A DNA stretch of 64,000 nt, taken from the NCBI GenBank assembly GCA_041874725.1, contig CP097466.1:1302001-1366000 (forward strand), read 5' to 3'. The translations under genes were made by a program, and so were the position numbers. This document shows, one piece after another, positions 26,061 to 35,502 of this stretch (position 1 is the stretch's first letter; each line of letters starts with the position of its first letter). This stretch comes from Duganella sp. BuS-21. Its GTDB lineage: Bacteria; Pseudomonadota; Gammaproteobacteria; Burkholderiales; Burkholderiaceae_D. The notes beneath the pieces were generated by a model. That model worked only from the letters and a program-made list of their open reading frames with translations, did not search any database and was not told the DNA's origin.

Positions 26061-26918
26061 GTGAGTAAACGATTGATAGCGTTTGGCGTGGCCGGTGTGG
26101 TCATTGCGCTGGGCGGATTTCTGGCCGCCGGACAAACGGGACGGATCGTGCTGGCATGGGCGCAGTCGACCAAGGACTTCACGCAATGCACGGCTGATCC
26201 GCGCATCTGGTGCGAGCCGGGAGCTGAGGCGGACGCGCGGGCGATCGCGCCGTTGGTCGCGGCGTCGTTGGTCGTGGTGGAGCGCGCACACTATGGGCAG
26301 TTCCCGCAGCCGGTGCGGATACAGGTGTATCGCACGCGCGAGAGCTTCGCCCGGCATTCGGCGGTGTCGCCTGTCGCCTACGGCGCCACCGGCATGGGTG
26401 CGGTGCATCTGTCGCCGCGTGTCGCGCGCGGGCCTGAGGCGCTGCGCGGATCTATCCTCGCGCACGAATTGTCGCACCTGCATTTGCAGCAGCAGGCTGG
26501 CAACCTGGCTGTCGCGCGCTTGCCGAACTGGTTCATGGAAGGGCTGCCGACCGCCGTGTCCAACGGCGGTGGTGCCGAGAAGATTTCGCGCGATCAGGCG
26601 GTGTTCGCAATGGTGCACGGACGGCACTTCAAGGCGACGGAGGAGGGTTCGCTGTGGTTTCCCAAGCGCGCCGCTGAATATCGGCTGTCCTGGCCGATGT
26701 ACTACCGCCAGACTTCCATGATGGTGGATTACATGAAGCAATGCGATGGCGCCGCCTTCGAGCGCATGATCAAGGATATCGCGGCGGGCAAGGCGTTCGG
26801 TGCTGCGGTGCAGGCGGCGTATGGCCGGCCGCTGTCGCTGCTGTGGGCCGACTTTCGCGCGGAGCTGAGCCGCGATCCGGGCGCCGCGTGGCCGAAAAAA
26901 AACGCCCCGCAGGCATAA
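26061..26918 (+). CDS. Membrane-anchored HExxH protein, putative metallopeptidase
   Basis: A 285-residue protein starting with GTG (preceded by AAGGGAGC). An N-terminal hydrophobic helix at about 5-24 acts as an anchor or uncleaved signal. LAHELSHLHLQQ near residues 136-147 is an HExxH zinc motif; NWFMEGLPTAVSNGG, about 20 residues later, has the glutamate that gluzincin peptidases use as third ligand. I do not recognise a named family beyond a peptidase-MA-like layout. It is divergent from the GH13-like gene by 61 bp. The last codons form the left arm of a terminator hairpin. Peptidase activity is predicted from motif only. Confidence 0.72.
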   Translation: MSKRLIAFGVAGVVIALGGFLAAGQTGRIVLAWAQSTKDFTQCTADPRIWCEPGAEADARAIAPLVAASLVVVERAHYGQFPQPVRIQVYRTRESFARHSAVSPVAYGATGMGAVHLSPRVARGPEALRGSILAHELSHLHLQQQAGNLAVARLPNWFMEGLPTAVSNGGGAEKISRDQAVFAMVHGRHFKATEEGSLWFPKRAAEYRLSWPMYYRQTSMMVDYMKQCDGAAFERMIKDIAAGKAFGAAVQAAYGRPLSLLWADFRAELSRDPGAAWPKKNAPQA

Positions 26919-26935
26919 GCCGGCGAGGCGTTTTT
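26901..26935. terminator. Bidirectional terminator between convergent genes
   Basis: AACGCCCCGC (26901-26910) pairs with GCGAGGCGTT (26923-26932) with one mismatch, followed by a T-run at 26931-26935. On the other strand the stem is followed by eight Ts, from the A-run at 26895-26902. It therefore suits termination of both the HExxH gene and gatB. Its left arm overlaps the final codons of the HExxH gene. Confidence 0.8.
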
Positions 26936-26954
26936 CAAGACGGCAGTGATTAAA

Positions 26955-28415
26955 TCAACCTGCCAGCTTGGCCTTCAGCAGTTCGGTCAGCTGCGCCGGA
27001 TTGGCTTTGCCGCGCGAGGCTTTCATGGCCTGCCCGATCAGCGCGTTGATGGCGGCTTCCTTGCCGGCGCGGTACTGCTCCACCGATTTCTCGTTGTTGG
27101 CAATGACCTCGTTGACGATGGCTTCCAGCGCGCCGGTGTCGGAGATCTGCTTCAGGCCTTTCGATTCGATCAGCGCGTCGACCAGATTGTCGTCGTCCGA
27201 CTTGGCTGCCCACATGTCGCCGAACAGTTCTTTCGCCGTCTTGTTGTTGATGGTGCCGTCGGCGATACGCTTTAGCATCAGCGCCAGTTGCGCAGGCTTG
27301 ACCGGCGCATCGGCGATGTCCACGCCCTCACGGTTCAGGGTCGACGCGACGTCGCCCATCAGCCAGTTGGCGGCGGCCTTGGCGTTTTCCTTACCGGCGG
27401 CATCCACCACGGACACGAAGTAGTTGGCCATGGCTTTCGATGCGGTCAGCACCAGCGAGTCATATTCCGGCAGCGCGTATTCACTGACGAAGCGCGCGCG
27501 CATGGCGGCCGGCAGTTCCGGCATGGCCGCTTTCACCTGGTCGATCCAGGCGTTGGAGATCATCAGCGGCGGCAGGTCCGGGTCCGGGAAGTAGCGGTAG
27601 TCCTGCGCGTCTTCCTTGCTGCGCATTTCGCGCGTTTCCTTGCGGTCTGGATCGTACAGGCGGGTCGCTTGCACCACCTTGCCGCCGTCTTCGATCAGTT
27701 CGATCTGGCGGCGCACTTCGACGTGCACGGCTTCCTCGATGAAGCGGAAGGAGTTCAGGTTCTTGATCTCGCAGCGGGTGCCGAATTCGGTCTGGCCTTT
27801 CGGACGCACGGAGACGTTGATGTCGCAGCGGAACGAGCCTTCTTGCATATTGCCGTCGCAGACGCCCAGCCACATCACCAGCGAATGCAGGGCCTTGCAG
27901 TAGGCCACCGCTTCGGCGGCGCTGCGCAGTTCCGGCTCGGAGACGATTTCCAGCAGCGGCGTGCCGGCGCGATTCAGGTCGATGCCCGACATGCCGGCAT
28001 AGTCTTCGTGCAGCGATTTGCCGGCGTCTTCTTCCAGGTGGGCGCGGGTCAGGTTGACGGTTTTGGTGACGAATTCGCCGTCCTTCTCGTAGCCGAAGGT
28101 GACCGCGCCGCCGATGACCACAGGGTCTTCGAATTGGCTGATCTGGTAGCCCTTCGGCAGGTCGGGATAGAAGTAGTTTTTACGGGCGAAGATCGAGGCC
28201 GGCGCGATCTTCGCGCCCACGGCCAGGCCGAAGCGGATCGCGCGATCCACCGCCTGCTTGTTCATGACCGGCAGCACGCCAGGCAGCGCCAGGTCGACCG
28301 GGCTGGCCTGGGTGTTGGCTTCGGCGCCGAAGGTGGTCGGCGAGCCGCTGAAGATTTTTGATACGGTAGTGAGCTGCACGTGGTTCTCAATACCGATGAC
28401 GACTTCCCATTCCAT
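26955..28415 (-). CDS. gatB: Aspartyl/glutamyl-tRNA amidotransferase subunit B
   Basis: GatB is the tRNA-binding kinase subunit of the GatCAB complex, which converts Glu-tRNA(Gln) or Asp-tRNA(Asn) to the amidated forms. The 486-residue length is typical. Visible family segments are [12 protein letters not shown] at the N-terminus, [18 protein letters not shown], the [16 protein letters not shown] motif and the ATP-site [16 protein letters not shown]. The C-terminal YqeY-like tail covers about 340-486. It is the last gene of the gatC-gatA-gatB unit, separated from gatA by a 97-bp gap that holds a palindromic repeat. Confidence 0.97.
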   Translation of the reverse strand: MEWEVVIGIENHVQLTTVSKIFSGSPTTFGAEANTQASPVDLALPGVLPVMNKQAVDRAIRFGLAVGAKIAPASIFARKNYFYPDLPKGYQISQFEDPVVIGGAVTFGYEKDGEFVTKTVNLTRAHLEEDAGKSLHEDYAGMSGIDLNRAGTPLLEIVSEPELRSAAEAVAYCKALHSLVMWLGVCDGNMQEGSFRCDINVSVRPKGQTEFGTRCEIKNLNSFRFIEEAVHVEVRRQIELIEDGGKVVQATRLYDPDRKETREMRSKEDAQDYRYFPDPDLPPLMISNAWIDQVKAAMPELPAAMRARFVSEYALPEYDSLVLTASKAMANYFVSVVDAAGKENAKAAANWLMGDVASTLNREGVDIADAPVKPAQLALMLKRIADGTINNKTAKELFGDMWAAKSDDDNLVDALIESKGLKQISDTGALEAIVNEVIANNEKSVEQYRAGKEAAINALIGQAMKASRGKANPAQLTELLKAKLAG

Positions 28416-28437
28416 ATTTTTCTCGCTTAGTTAGCTT

Positions 28438-28499
28438 GTCGTCCCCGCGCACGCGGGGATCCATACTCAGCATGGGTTCCCGCGTGCGCGGGAACGACG
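28438..28499. repeat. REP-like double-hairpin element, copy 2
   Basis: This 62-bp copy lies in the gatA-gatB gap. It has GTCGTCCCCGCG-CACGCGGGGA, then TCCATACTCAGCATGG, then TTCCCGCGTGCGCGGGAA and CGACG. Both stems are perfect. The linker itself contains CCAT...ATGG, giving a third small pairing. It matches the copies at 944-1014 and 30012-30082 in order and terminal bases but has a shorter linker. Confidence 0.85.
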
Positions 28500-28512
28500 A
28501 CGGTGGTTGTTC

Positions 28513-29985
28513 TTAGATGCCGGCCGGAGCGCGGGTGTGCCAGTCGGTCGCTTGCTGATACGCGTAGGCGACGTTGAGCAGCTTGGCTTCACCGAAGTGC
28601 TTGCCGATGATCTGCAGGCCCACCGGGCGGTTCTTGGCGCCGAAACCCACCGGGATCGACATGCCGGGCAAACCGGCCAGGCTGGTCGACAGGGTGTAGA
28701 TGTCGGCCAGGTAGGCGGCCACCGGATCGTCCGACTTGTCGCCCAGGTCCCAGGCCACGGTCGGCGCCACTGGACCCATGATGACGTCGCAGACGGCGTC
28801 CGGACCGTTCAGCACTTTTTCGAAATCCTGCGCGATCAGGCGGCGGATCTTCTGCGCCTTGAGGTAGTAGGCGTCGTAGTAGCCGTGGCACAGCACATAG
28901 GTGCCGACCATGATGCGGCGCTTGACTTCGGCGCCGAAGCCTTCGGCGCGGGTTTTGCGGTACATGTCTTGCAGATCCTTGTAGCCTTCGGCGCGGTGGC
29001 CGAAGCGCACGCCGTCGAAGCGCGACAGGTTGGACGAGGCTTCTGCCGGGGCGATCATGTAGTAGGCCGGGATCGACAGCGCGGTGTTCGGCAGCGAGAT
29101 GTCGACCAGGGTCGCGCCCAGTTCCACGTACTTGGCCAGCGCGGCGCGCACGGCGTCTTCGACGTCTTTCGACAGGCCTTCGCCGAAGTATTCCTTCGGC
29201 ACGCCGATGCGCAGGCCGCTCAGCGGCTGGCCCAGTTCACGGGTGTAGTCTTCGTCCACGCCGCCCAGTTCCGGCGTCAGCGAGGTCGAGTCGCGTTCGT
29301 CGAAGCCGGCCATGGCGTTCAGCAGCAGGGCGCAGTCTTCGGCGGTTTGCGCCATCGGGCCGCCCTGGTCCAGCGACGAGGCGAAGGCGATCATGCCGTA
29401 GCGCGACACGCGGCCGTAGGTCGGCTTGATGCCGGTGATGCCGCAAAAGGCGGCCGGCTGGCGGATCGAGCCGCCGGTGTCGGTGCCGGTGACGGCCGGC
29501 GCCAGGCGCGCGGCCACGGCGGCGGCCGAACCGCCCGACGAGCCGCCCGGCACGGCGGTTTTGTCCCATGGGTTTTTCACCGCGCCGAAGGCCGAGTTCT
29601 CGTTGGCCGAGCCCATGGCGAATTCGTCGCAGTTCAGTTTGCCCAGCGTGACCATGCCGGCATCGCGGAACTTCTGCACCACGGTGGCGTCGAATGGGCT
29701 GACGTAGTTGGCCAGCATGTTCGAGCCGGCGGTCGAGCGCCAGCCTTTGGTGACAAAGATATCCTTGTGGGCGATCGGCACCCCGGTCAGCGCGGTGGCG
29801 GTGCCGGCGGCGATGCGGGCGTCCGCTTCGGCGGCCTGCGCCAGGGTCAGCGCGCGGTCCACGTGCAGGAAGGCGTTCAGATCGCTTTTCTCGATGCGGT
29901 CGAGGTATTGCGTGGCCAGTTCGGTGGCGGTAATCGCTTTGCTTTGCAGGAGGGCGGACAGCTCTTTAATGGTTTTGGTGTGCAT
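28513..29985 (-). CDS. gatA: Aspartyl/glutamyl-tRNA amidotransferase subunit A
   Basis: GatA is the glutaminase subunit that releases ammonia from glutamine for tRNA-dependent amidation. It has 490 residues of the amidase-signature family. The catalytic Ser-cisSer-Lys triad is visible as the lysine in [12 protein letters not shown] (near residue 78), the cis-serine in [14 protein letters not shown], and the nucleophile serine in [14 protein letters not shown]. It lies between gatC and gatB on the minus strand, with a repeat element in each flanking gap. The gene is intact and should be essential for Gln-tRNA and/or Asn-tRNA formation if GlnRS or AsnRS is missing. Confidence 0.97.
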   Translation of the reverse strand: MHTKTIKELSALLQSKAITATELATQYLDRIEKSDLNAFLHVDRALTLAQAAEADARIAAGTATALTGVPIAHKDIFVTKGWRSTAGSNMLANYVSPFDATVVQKFRDAGMVTLGKLNCDEFAMGSANENSAFGAVKNPWDKTAVPGGSSGGSAAAVAARLAPAVTGTDTGGSIRQPAAFCGITGIKPTYGRVSRYGMIAFASSLDQGGPMAQTAEDCALLLNAMAGFDERDSTSLTPELGGVDEDYTRELGQPLSGLRIGVPKEYFGEGLSKDVEDAVRAALAKYVELGATLVDISLPNTALSIPAYYMIAPAEASSNLSRFDGVRFGHRAEGYKDLQDMYRKTRAEGFGAEVKRRIMVGTYVLCHGYYDAYYLKAQKIRRLIAQDFEKVLNGPDAVCDVIMGPVAPTVAWDLGDKSDDPVAAYLADIYTLSTSLAGLPGMSIPVGFGAKNRPVGLQIIGKHFGEAKLLNVAYAYQQATDWHTRAPAGI

Positions 29986-30011
29986 GGCGTTTCAATCTAA
30001 TTCGTTACAGC

Positions 30012-30082
30012 GTCGTCGCCGCGCAGGCGGTGACCCATAGAACGCTGACTCAGCATGGGCTCCCGCGTGTGCGGGAGCGACG
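30012..30082. repeat. REP-like double-hairpin element, copy 3
   Basis: This 71-bp copy lies in the gatC-gatA gap. Its order is GTCGTCGCCGCGCAGGCGGTGA, CCATAGAACGCTGACTCAG, CATGGG, then CTCCCGCGTGTGCGGGAGCGACG. The second stem is intact; the first is imperfect, because the two changes relative to copy 2 do not restore pairing. This suggests decay of one hairpin. Confidence 0.8.
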
Positions 30083-30086
30083 ATGG

Positions 30087-30389
30087 TTACTCGATCACCT
30101 TCGGCACCAGGTACAGGCCGTCCTGGGTCTTGGGCGCTACCGTTTGATAGTCGTCGCGGCGATTCGGTTCGCTGGCCACGTCTTCGCGCAGGCGCAGGGC
30201 GATGTTGTTCATGTGCGCGGCCAGCGGGTGGCTCAGCGGGGCGACGCCGTCGGTATCAACCGCCTGCATCTGCTCGGCCAGCGCGAAAATGCCGTTCAAT
30301 TGCTCCAAAGCGGTAGCGCTCTGCTGCTCGCTCATCTCAAGTTGGGCCAGTTTGGCAATGCGGGTTACGTCGGATAAGGTCAGGGACAT
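30087..30389 (-). CDS. gatC: Aspartyl/glutamyl-tRNA amidotransferase subunit C
   Basis: GatC is the small subunit that wraps around GatA and stabilises the GatCAB complex. Its 100 residues are standard: an N-terminal helix (LTLSDVTRIAKLAQLEMSE), a middle VDTDGVAPLSHPL loop, and a C-terminal tail VAPKTQDGLYLVPKVIE that is highly typical. It is the first gene of the gat unit and is divergent from mreB across 258 bp, which must contain both promoters. An AT-rich stretch (TAATATTGATAAAAAAC) just upstream of its start on the reverse strand is a likely promoter zone. Confidence 0.96.
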   Translation of the reverse strand: MSLTLSDVTRIAKLAQLEMSEQQSATALEQLNGIFALAEQMQAVDTDGVAPLSHPLAAHMNNIALRLREDVASEPNRRDDYQTVAPKTQDGLYLVPKVIE

Positions 30390-30548
30390 GGCGGGAGCTT
30401 AATTGTAATATTGATAAAAAACTTGAATTTCTGCCTATTCGCCCTCAAACATCAAGGAATGCCGCCTAAATCGCGGCCTCAGGCCCCACACTTTTGCGTG
30501 GATTTTCGATAAATCACAGTCAAATTATAAGGTAGAATGGCGGGTTGA

Positions 30549-31691
<1,143 letters not shown>

Positions 31692-31702
31692 TCTGACTAA
31701 AC

Positions 31703-31726
31703 GGGGCCGCCAGACAGCGGCCCCGA
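31703..31726 (+). terminator. Strong hairpin between mreB and mreC
   Basis: A perfect 9-bp stem, CGGGGCCGC with GCGGCCCCG, encloses a 6-base loop (CAGACA), 11 bases after the mreB stop. The following ATGCTTATT is only partly T-rich. It sits inside an operon, so it is more likely a partial terminator or an RNA stability element that lets mreB exceed mreC and mreD than a full stop. Confidence 0.6.
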
Positions 31727-31741
31727 TGCTTATTGGAAGTC

Positions 31742-32878
31742 ATGGAATACAGTCCTCCGCCACTTTTCAAGCAAGGCGCCTCGGCCCGGGTCAAGATGAT
31801 GGTGTTCGCGTGCATATCGATTGCACTGCTGCTGGCCGATTCGCATATGCGGGTGCTGGCGATGGTGCGCACCGCTGCCGGCACCGTGCTGTACCCGCTG
31901 CAAATGGCGGCCTTGCTGCCGCGCGACGCCATCTACGGCGTCGGCGATTATTTCTCCACTTTGTCGTCGATGGAAAAGCAGGTGCGCGAATTGCGCCGCC
32001 AGCAGATCCTCAGCTCGCAGGCTTTGCAGCAGGCGCAGCTCCAGGCCACCGAGAACGCGCAGCTGCGCCGCCTGCTCGATGCGCGCGAGCGCTTGCCGGT
32101 GAAGTCGATGCTGGCCGACGTGCTGTATGACGCGCGCGACGTCAACAGCCGCAAGATCATTCTCGATCGCGGCACCCGTCATGACGTCACGCTTGGTTTG
32201 CCGGTGATCGACAACCAGGGCGTGGTCGGCCAGGTGACGCGGGTGTTCCCGTTTACTTCCGAAGTGACGCTGCTGTCCGATAAGGAGCAGGCGATTCCCG
32301 TGCAGCTGCTGCGCAACGGCTTGCGCAGCGTGGCCTATGGTCGCGGCAAGTCGGGCAACCTGGAACTGCGCTTCACGGCGCCCAATGCGGATATCCAGGT
32401 CGGCGATATCGTAGTCACCTCGGGCCTGGACGGTGTGTATCCGGCCGGGCTGGCGGTGGCGCGCGTGTCGCAGGTGGAAAACAGCGCCGGCGGTTCCTTC
32501 GGCGGCGTGATCTGCCAGCCGCTGGCCGGCATCATGAACAATACGCAGCTGCTGATCCTCATGTCGACGCCGGAGATGCCCGCGCGTCCGGCCGACGAGG
32601 AGCCGCGCGCGCTGCGCAAGCACAATAACAAGATGGCGCCGATCAAGGAAGCGCCGAAAGAAGGCGTGGAAGGGCAGCCTGCCGCTGGTGTTGCTGCCGC
32701 CGGCGCTGCTGTTGCCCCGGGTGCGCCCGGCCTGATTCCCGTGATGCCGCCGCCGGCGCCCAAGCCAGCCGCCACCGGCGCTGCCGCCACCACCGGCGCC
32801 AACGCCGCGCCTGCGGCCACGACGCCAGCCGCTGCACCGCCGGCCGCCGTCACACCATCCAAGGAGCCGGCACGATGA
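31742..32878 (+). CDS. mreC: Rod shape-determining protein MreC with long Ala/Pro tail
   Basis: MreC is a single-pass periplasmic scaffold that activates PBP2-RodA. The 378 residues contain a transmembrane helix at about 20-40, a coiled coil at about 75-115 (EKQVRELRRQQILSSQALQQ onward), and two beta-barrel subdomains to about residue 280 (NLELRFTAPNADIQVGDIVV). From about 295 the protein continues as an Ala/Pro/Gly-rich low-complexity tail that most MreC proteins lack. The ATG at 31742 is preferred over a TTG three codons earlier. The stop overlaps mreD (ATGA). Confidence 0.95.
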   Translation: MEYSPPPLFKQGASARVKMMVFACISIALLLADSHMRVLAMVRTAAGTVLYPLQMAALLPRDAIYGVGDYFSTLSSMEKQVRELRRQQILSSQALQQAQLQATENAQLRRLLDARERLPVKSMLADVLYDARDVNSRKIILDRGTRHDVTLGLPVIDNQGVVGQVTRVFPFTSEVTLLSDKEQAIPVQLLRNGLRSVAYGRGKSGNLELRFTAPNADIQVGDIVVTSGLDGVYPAGLAVARVSQVENSAGGSFGGVICQPLAGIMNNTQLLILMSTPEMPARPADEEPRALRKHNNKMAPIKEAPKEGVEGQPAAGVAAAGAAVAPGAPGLIPVMPPPAPKPAATGAAATTGANAAPAATTPAAAPPAAVTPSKEPAR

Positions 32879-33387
32879 ATCGTCCGCACTACATCCTGCT
32901 GCCGGTCAGCCCGTTGTTCATCGCTTTCAGCCTGTTCTGCGCGTTTCTCCTGAACCTGCTCCCTTGGGGGAACTTCGTCGGCGTGCCGGATTGCGTGGCG
33001 CTGGTGCTGGTGTTCTGGGGTGTGCACCAGCCGCGCAAGGTCGGCATCGGCACCGCCTTCTTCCTCGGCCTGCTGATGGACGTGCATGACTCCACCCTGT
33101 TGGGCGAGAATGCGCTGTCCTACACGCTGCTGTCCTACTTCGCCATCATGATGCACCGCCGGATGCTGTGGTTCCCGATCTGGACCCAGGCCATGCACGT
33201 GTTCCCGTTGCTGCTGATGGCGCAGTCGGTGCAACTGGTGGTGCGCTTCTTCGTGTCCGGTAAATTCCCCGGCTGGTTCTACTTTATCGAAAGTGTGGTG
33301 GCATCGGTCCTGTGGCCGCTGACGACCTGGCTGCTGCTGGCGCCTCAGCGCCGCGCGGTGGACCGCGACCACACCCGTCCTATCTGA
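32875..33387 (+). CDS. mreD: Rod shape-determining protein MreD
   Basis: MreD is a small integral inner-membrane protein of the elongasome. The 170 residues contain about five or six hydrophobic segments, beginning YILLPVSPLFIAFSLFCAFL. The segment FLGLLMDVHDSTLLGENAL is the most conserved MreD region. It overlaps mreC by 4 bp and is followed 15 bp later by the PBP2 gene. Together with MreC it is thought to regulate PBP2. Identification is by membrane pattern, motif and position. Confidence 0.95.
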   Translation: MNRPHYILLPVSPLFIAFSLFCAFLLNLLPWGNFVGVPDCVALVLVFWGVHQPRKVGIGTAFFLGLLMDVHDSTLLGENALSYTLLSYFAIMMHRRMLWFPIWTQAMHVFPLLLMAQSVQLVVRFFVSGKFPGWFYFIESVVASVLWPLTTWLLLAPQRRAVDRDHTRPI

Positions 33388-33402
33388 CGCCGCGATTCAA
33401 GC

Positions 33403-35490
33403 ATGACTGAAATTAAGGACAATCAGCGCGAACTGCAGCAGTTCCGCATGCGCCTGACGGTGCTGGGCGGGATGGTGTTTTTCTGCTTCGCCTTGCTGCT
33501 GCTGCGCTTCATCTGGCTGCAGGTGGTCAAGTACAGCGACTTCGCCGTCAAGGCCGAAGAAAACCGCATCGCCATCGTGCCCATCGTGCCGAACCGTGGT
33601 CTTATCCTGGACCGCAACGGCGTGGTCCTGGCGCGCAACTACTCCGCTTTCACGCTGGAGATCACGCCGTCCAAGCTGCACACCACGCTCGATGAAGCCA
33701 TCGACGAATTGGCGAAGCTGGTGACGGTGGACGTCAAGGACCGCAAGCGCTTCAAGAAGCTGCTCGATGAGTCCAAGGGCTTCGCCAGCGTGCCGCTGCG
33801 CACCCGCCTCACCGACGAGGAAGTGGCGCGCTTCACCGCGCAGCGCTTCCGCTTTCCCGGCGTCGAGGTGCAGGCGCGCCTGTTCCGCCAGTATCCGCTG
33901 GGCGAAACTGCCTCGCACGTGATCGGCTTCATCGGCCGCATCAACCAGTCCGAGGTCAAGGCCATCGAGGCCACCGACGACGGCCCGAATTACAAGGGCA
34001 CCGATCATATCGGCAAGGAAGGCCTGGAGAAGAGCTACGAGAAGCAGCTGCACGGCCAGACCGGCTATGAGGAAGTGGAAGTGTCGGCCGGCGGCCGCGC
34101 CATCCGTACCTTGTCGCGCACGGCCGCCACGCCGGGCAATAACCTGATCCTGTCGATCGACATCGAACTGCAGAAGGTGGTGGAAGAAGCTTTCGGCGAA
34201 TGGCGCGGCGCCTTCGTCGCCATCGAACCGGAGACCGGCGACATCCTGGCCTACGTCTCGCGGCCCGGCTACGATCCCAACCTGTTCGTCGACGGCATCG
34301 ATTCGCAAAGCTGGAATGAACTCAATACCTCGCTGGACCGGCCGATGGTGAACCGTCCGTTGTCCGGCACTTATGCGCCCGGTTCCACCTTCAAGCCCTT
34401 CATGGCGCTGGCCGCGCTGGAGCTGGGCAAGCGCAACGCGGCGCAAGCCTATCCCGACCCAGGCTTCTTCTACCTCGGCGGCCACAAATTCCGCGACGAT
34501 AAAGTGGGCGGCCACGGCAACGTCGACCTGCGCCGCTCCGTCATCGTCTCCTGCAATACCTATTATTACCAGCTCGGCAACGACATGGGCATCGACGCGA
34601 TCGCCCAATTCATGCAGCCTTTCGGCTTCGGCCAGAAGACCGGCATCGACCTCGATAACGAAAAGACCGGCGTGCTGCCGTCCAAGGAATGGAAGCGCAA
34701 GCGCTTCAAGGGCAATGCCGGCAAGTGGGTGGGCGGCGACACCATCTCGGTGTCCAACGGCTCGGGCTACAACTCCTACACGCCGCTGCAGATCGCACAC
34801 GCCATGGCCAACCTGGCCAACAATGGCATCGTGATGAAGCCGCACCTGGTCAAGATCGTCGAAGACGGCGGCACCCGCGCGCGCAAGCTCACCGTGCCGA
34901 GCGAAAGCTACCGCATCGCGCTCAAGCAGGAAAACATCGACATCATCAAGAGCGCCATGGTGGGCGTAAACAGCGAGCAGGGGGGCACCGCGTTCCGCGC
35001 GTTCGCCAACGCCGGCTATACCTCCGGCGGCAAGACCGGCACGGCGCAGGTGGTGGGCATCAAGGCCAACGAGAAGTACAACGCCTCGGCGCTGGCCGAA
35101 CGCCTGCGCGACAACGCGCTGTACACCGCCTTCGCCCCGGCCGACAAGCCGAAGATCGTGGTCGCCATGGTGGTGGAGAACGCCGGCTGGGGCGCCGAGA
35201 TCGCCGCGCCGATCGCGCGCAAGGCGCTCGACTTCTACCTGCTGGGCAAACGCCCGGTCGACAAGGAAACCACCAAGGTGCCGAAGGAAGACGCCGAGAG
35301 CTTCGTGCCGATCGAAGATCCAGAAGCCGCCGAAGCGGCAGCCGCCGCAGCGGAAGCGCTGCGCGCCAACGCGCCGGCGCAAGCTCCCGGCCCGGCGCCG
35401 GCGCCGACGCCCACGCCCACGCCGGCGGCGCCGGTGCCAGCCGCCACGCAGGCGCCGCAGCCAACGGCGCCGGTGCGGAAGAAACAATAA
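33403..35490 (+). CDS. mrdA: Penicillin-binding protein 2 with extended C-terminal tail
   Basis: PBP2 is the elongasome transpeptidase that crosslinks lateral peptidoglycan. It has 695 residues, about 60 more than E. coli PBP2. A transmembrane helix lies at about 20-40, a pedestal domain follows, and the transpeptidase domain contains GSTFKPF with the active serine at 328, SVSNGSGYN, and GGKTGTAQVVG. After about residue 625 comes an Ala/Pro-rich tail (PAPTPTPTPAAPVPAATQAP) with no expected domain. It lies between mreD and two rodA genes, the usual partners. It is the classic mecillinam target by family. Confidence 0.96.
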   Translation: MTEIKDNQRELQQFRMRLTVLGGMVFFCFALLLLRFIWLQVVKYSDFAVKAEENRIAIVPIVPNRGLILDRNGVVLARNYSAFTLEITPSKLHTTLDEAIDELAKLVTVDVKDRKRFKKLLDESKGFASVPLRTRLTDEEVARFTAQRFRFPGVEVQARLFRQYPLGETASHVIGFIGRINQSEVKAIEATDDGPNYKGTDHIGKEGLEKSYEKQLHGQTGYEEVEVSAGGRAIRTLSRTAATPGNNLILSIDIELQKVVEEAFGEWRGAFVAIEPETGDILAYVSRPGYDPNLFVDGIDSQSWNELNTSLDRPMVNRPLSGTYAPGSTFKPFMALAALELGKRNAAQAYPDPGFFYLGGHKFRDDKVGGHGNVDLRRSVIVSCNTYYYQLGNDMGIDAIAQFMQPFGFGQKTGIDLDNEKTGVLPSKEWKRKRFKGNAGKWVGGDTISVSNGSGYNSYTPLQIAHAMANLANNGIVMKPHLVKIVEDGGTRARKLTVPSESYRIALKQENIDIIKSAMVGVNSEQGGTAFRAFANAGYTSGGKTGTAQVVGIKANEKYNASALAERLRDNALYTAFAPADKPKIVVAMVVENAGWGAEIAAPIARKALDFYLLGKRPVDKETTKVPKEDAESFVPIEDPEAAEAAAAAAEALRANAPAQAPGPAPAPTPTPTPAAPVPAATQAPQPTAPVRKKQ

Positions 35491-35502
35491 GGATTACCCA
35501 TC

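Noticed and set aside
33397..35487. A 696-codon minus-strand frame opposite mrdA
   Set aside because: It mirrors the PBP2 gene almost exactly and shows no protein-like domain order.
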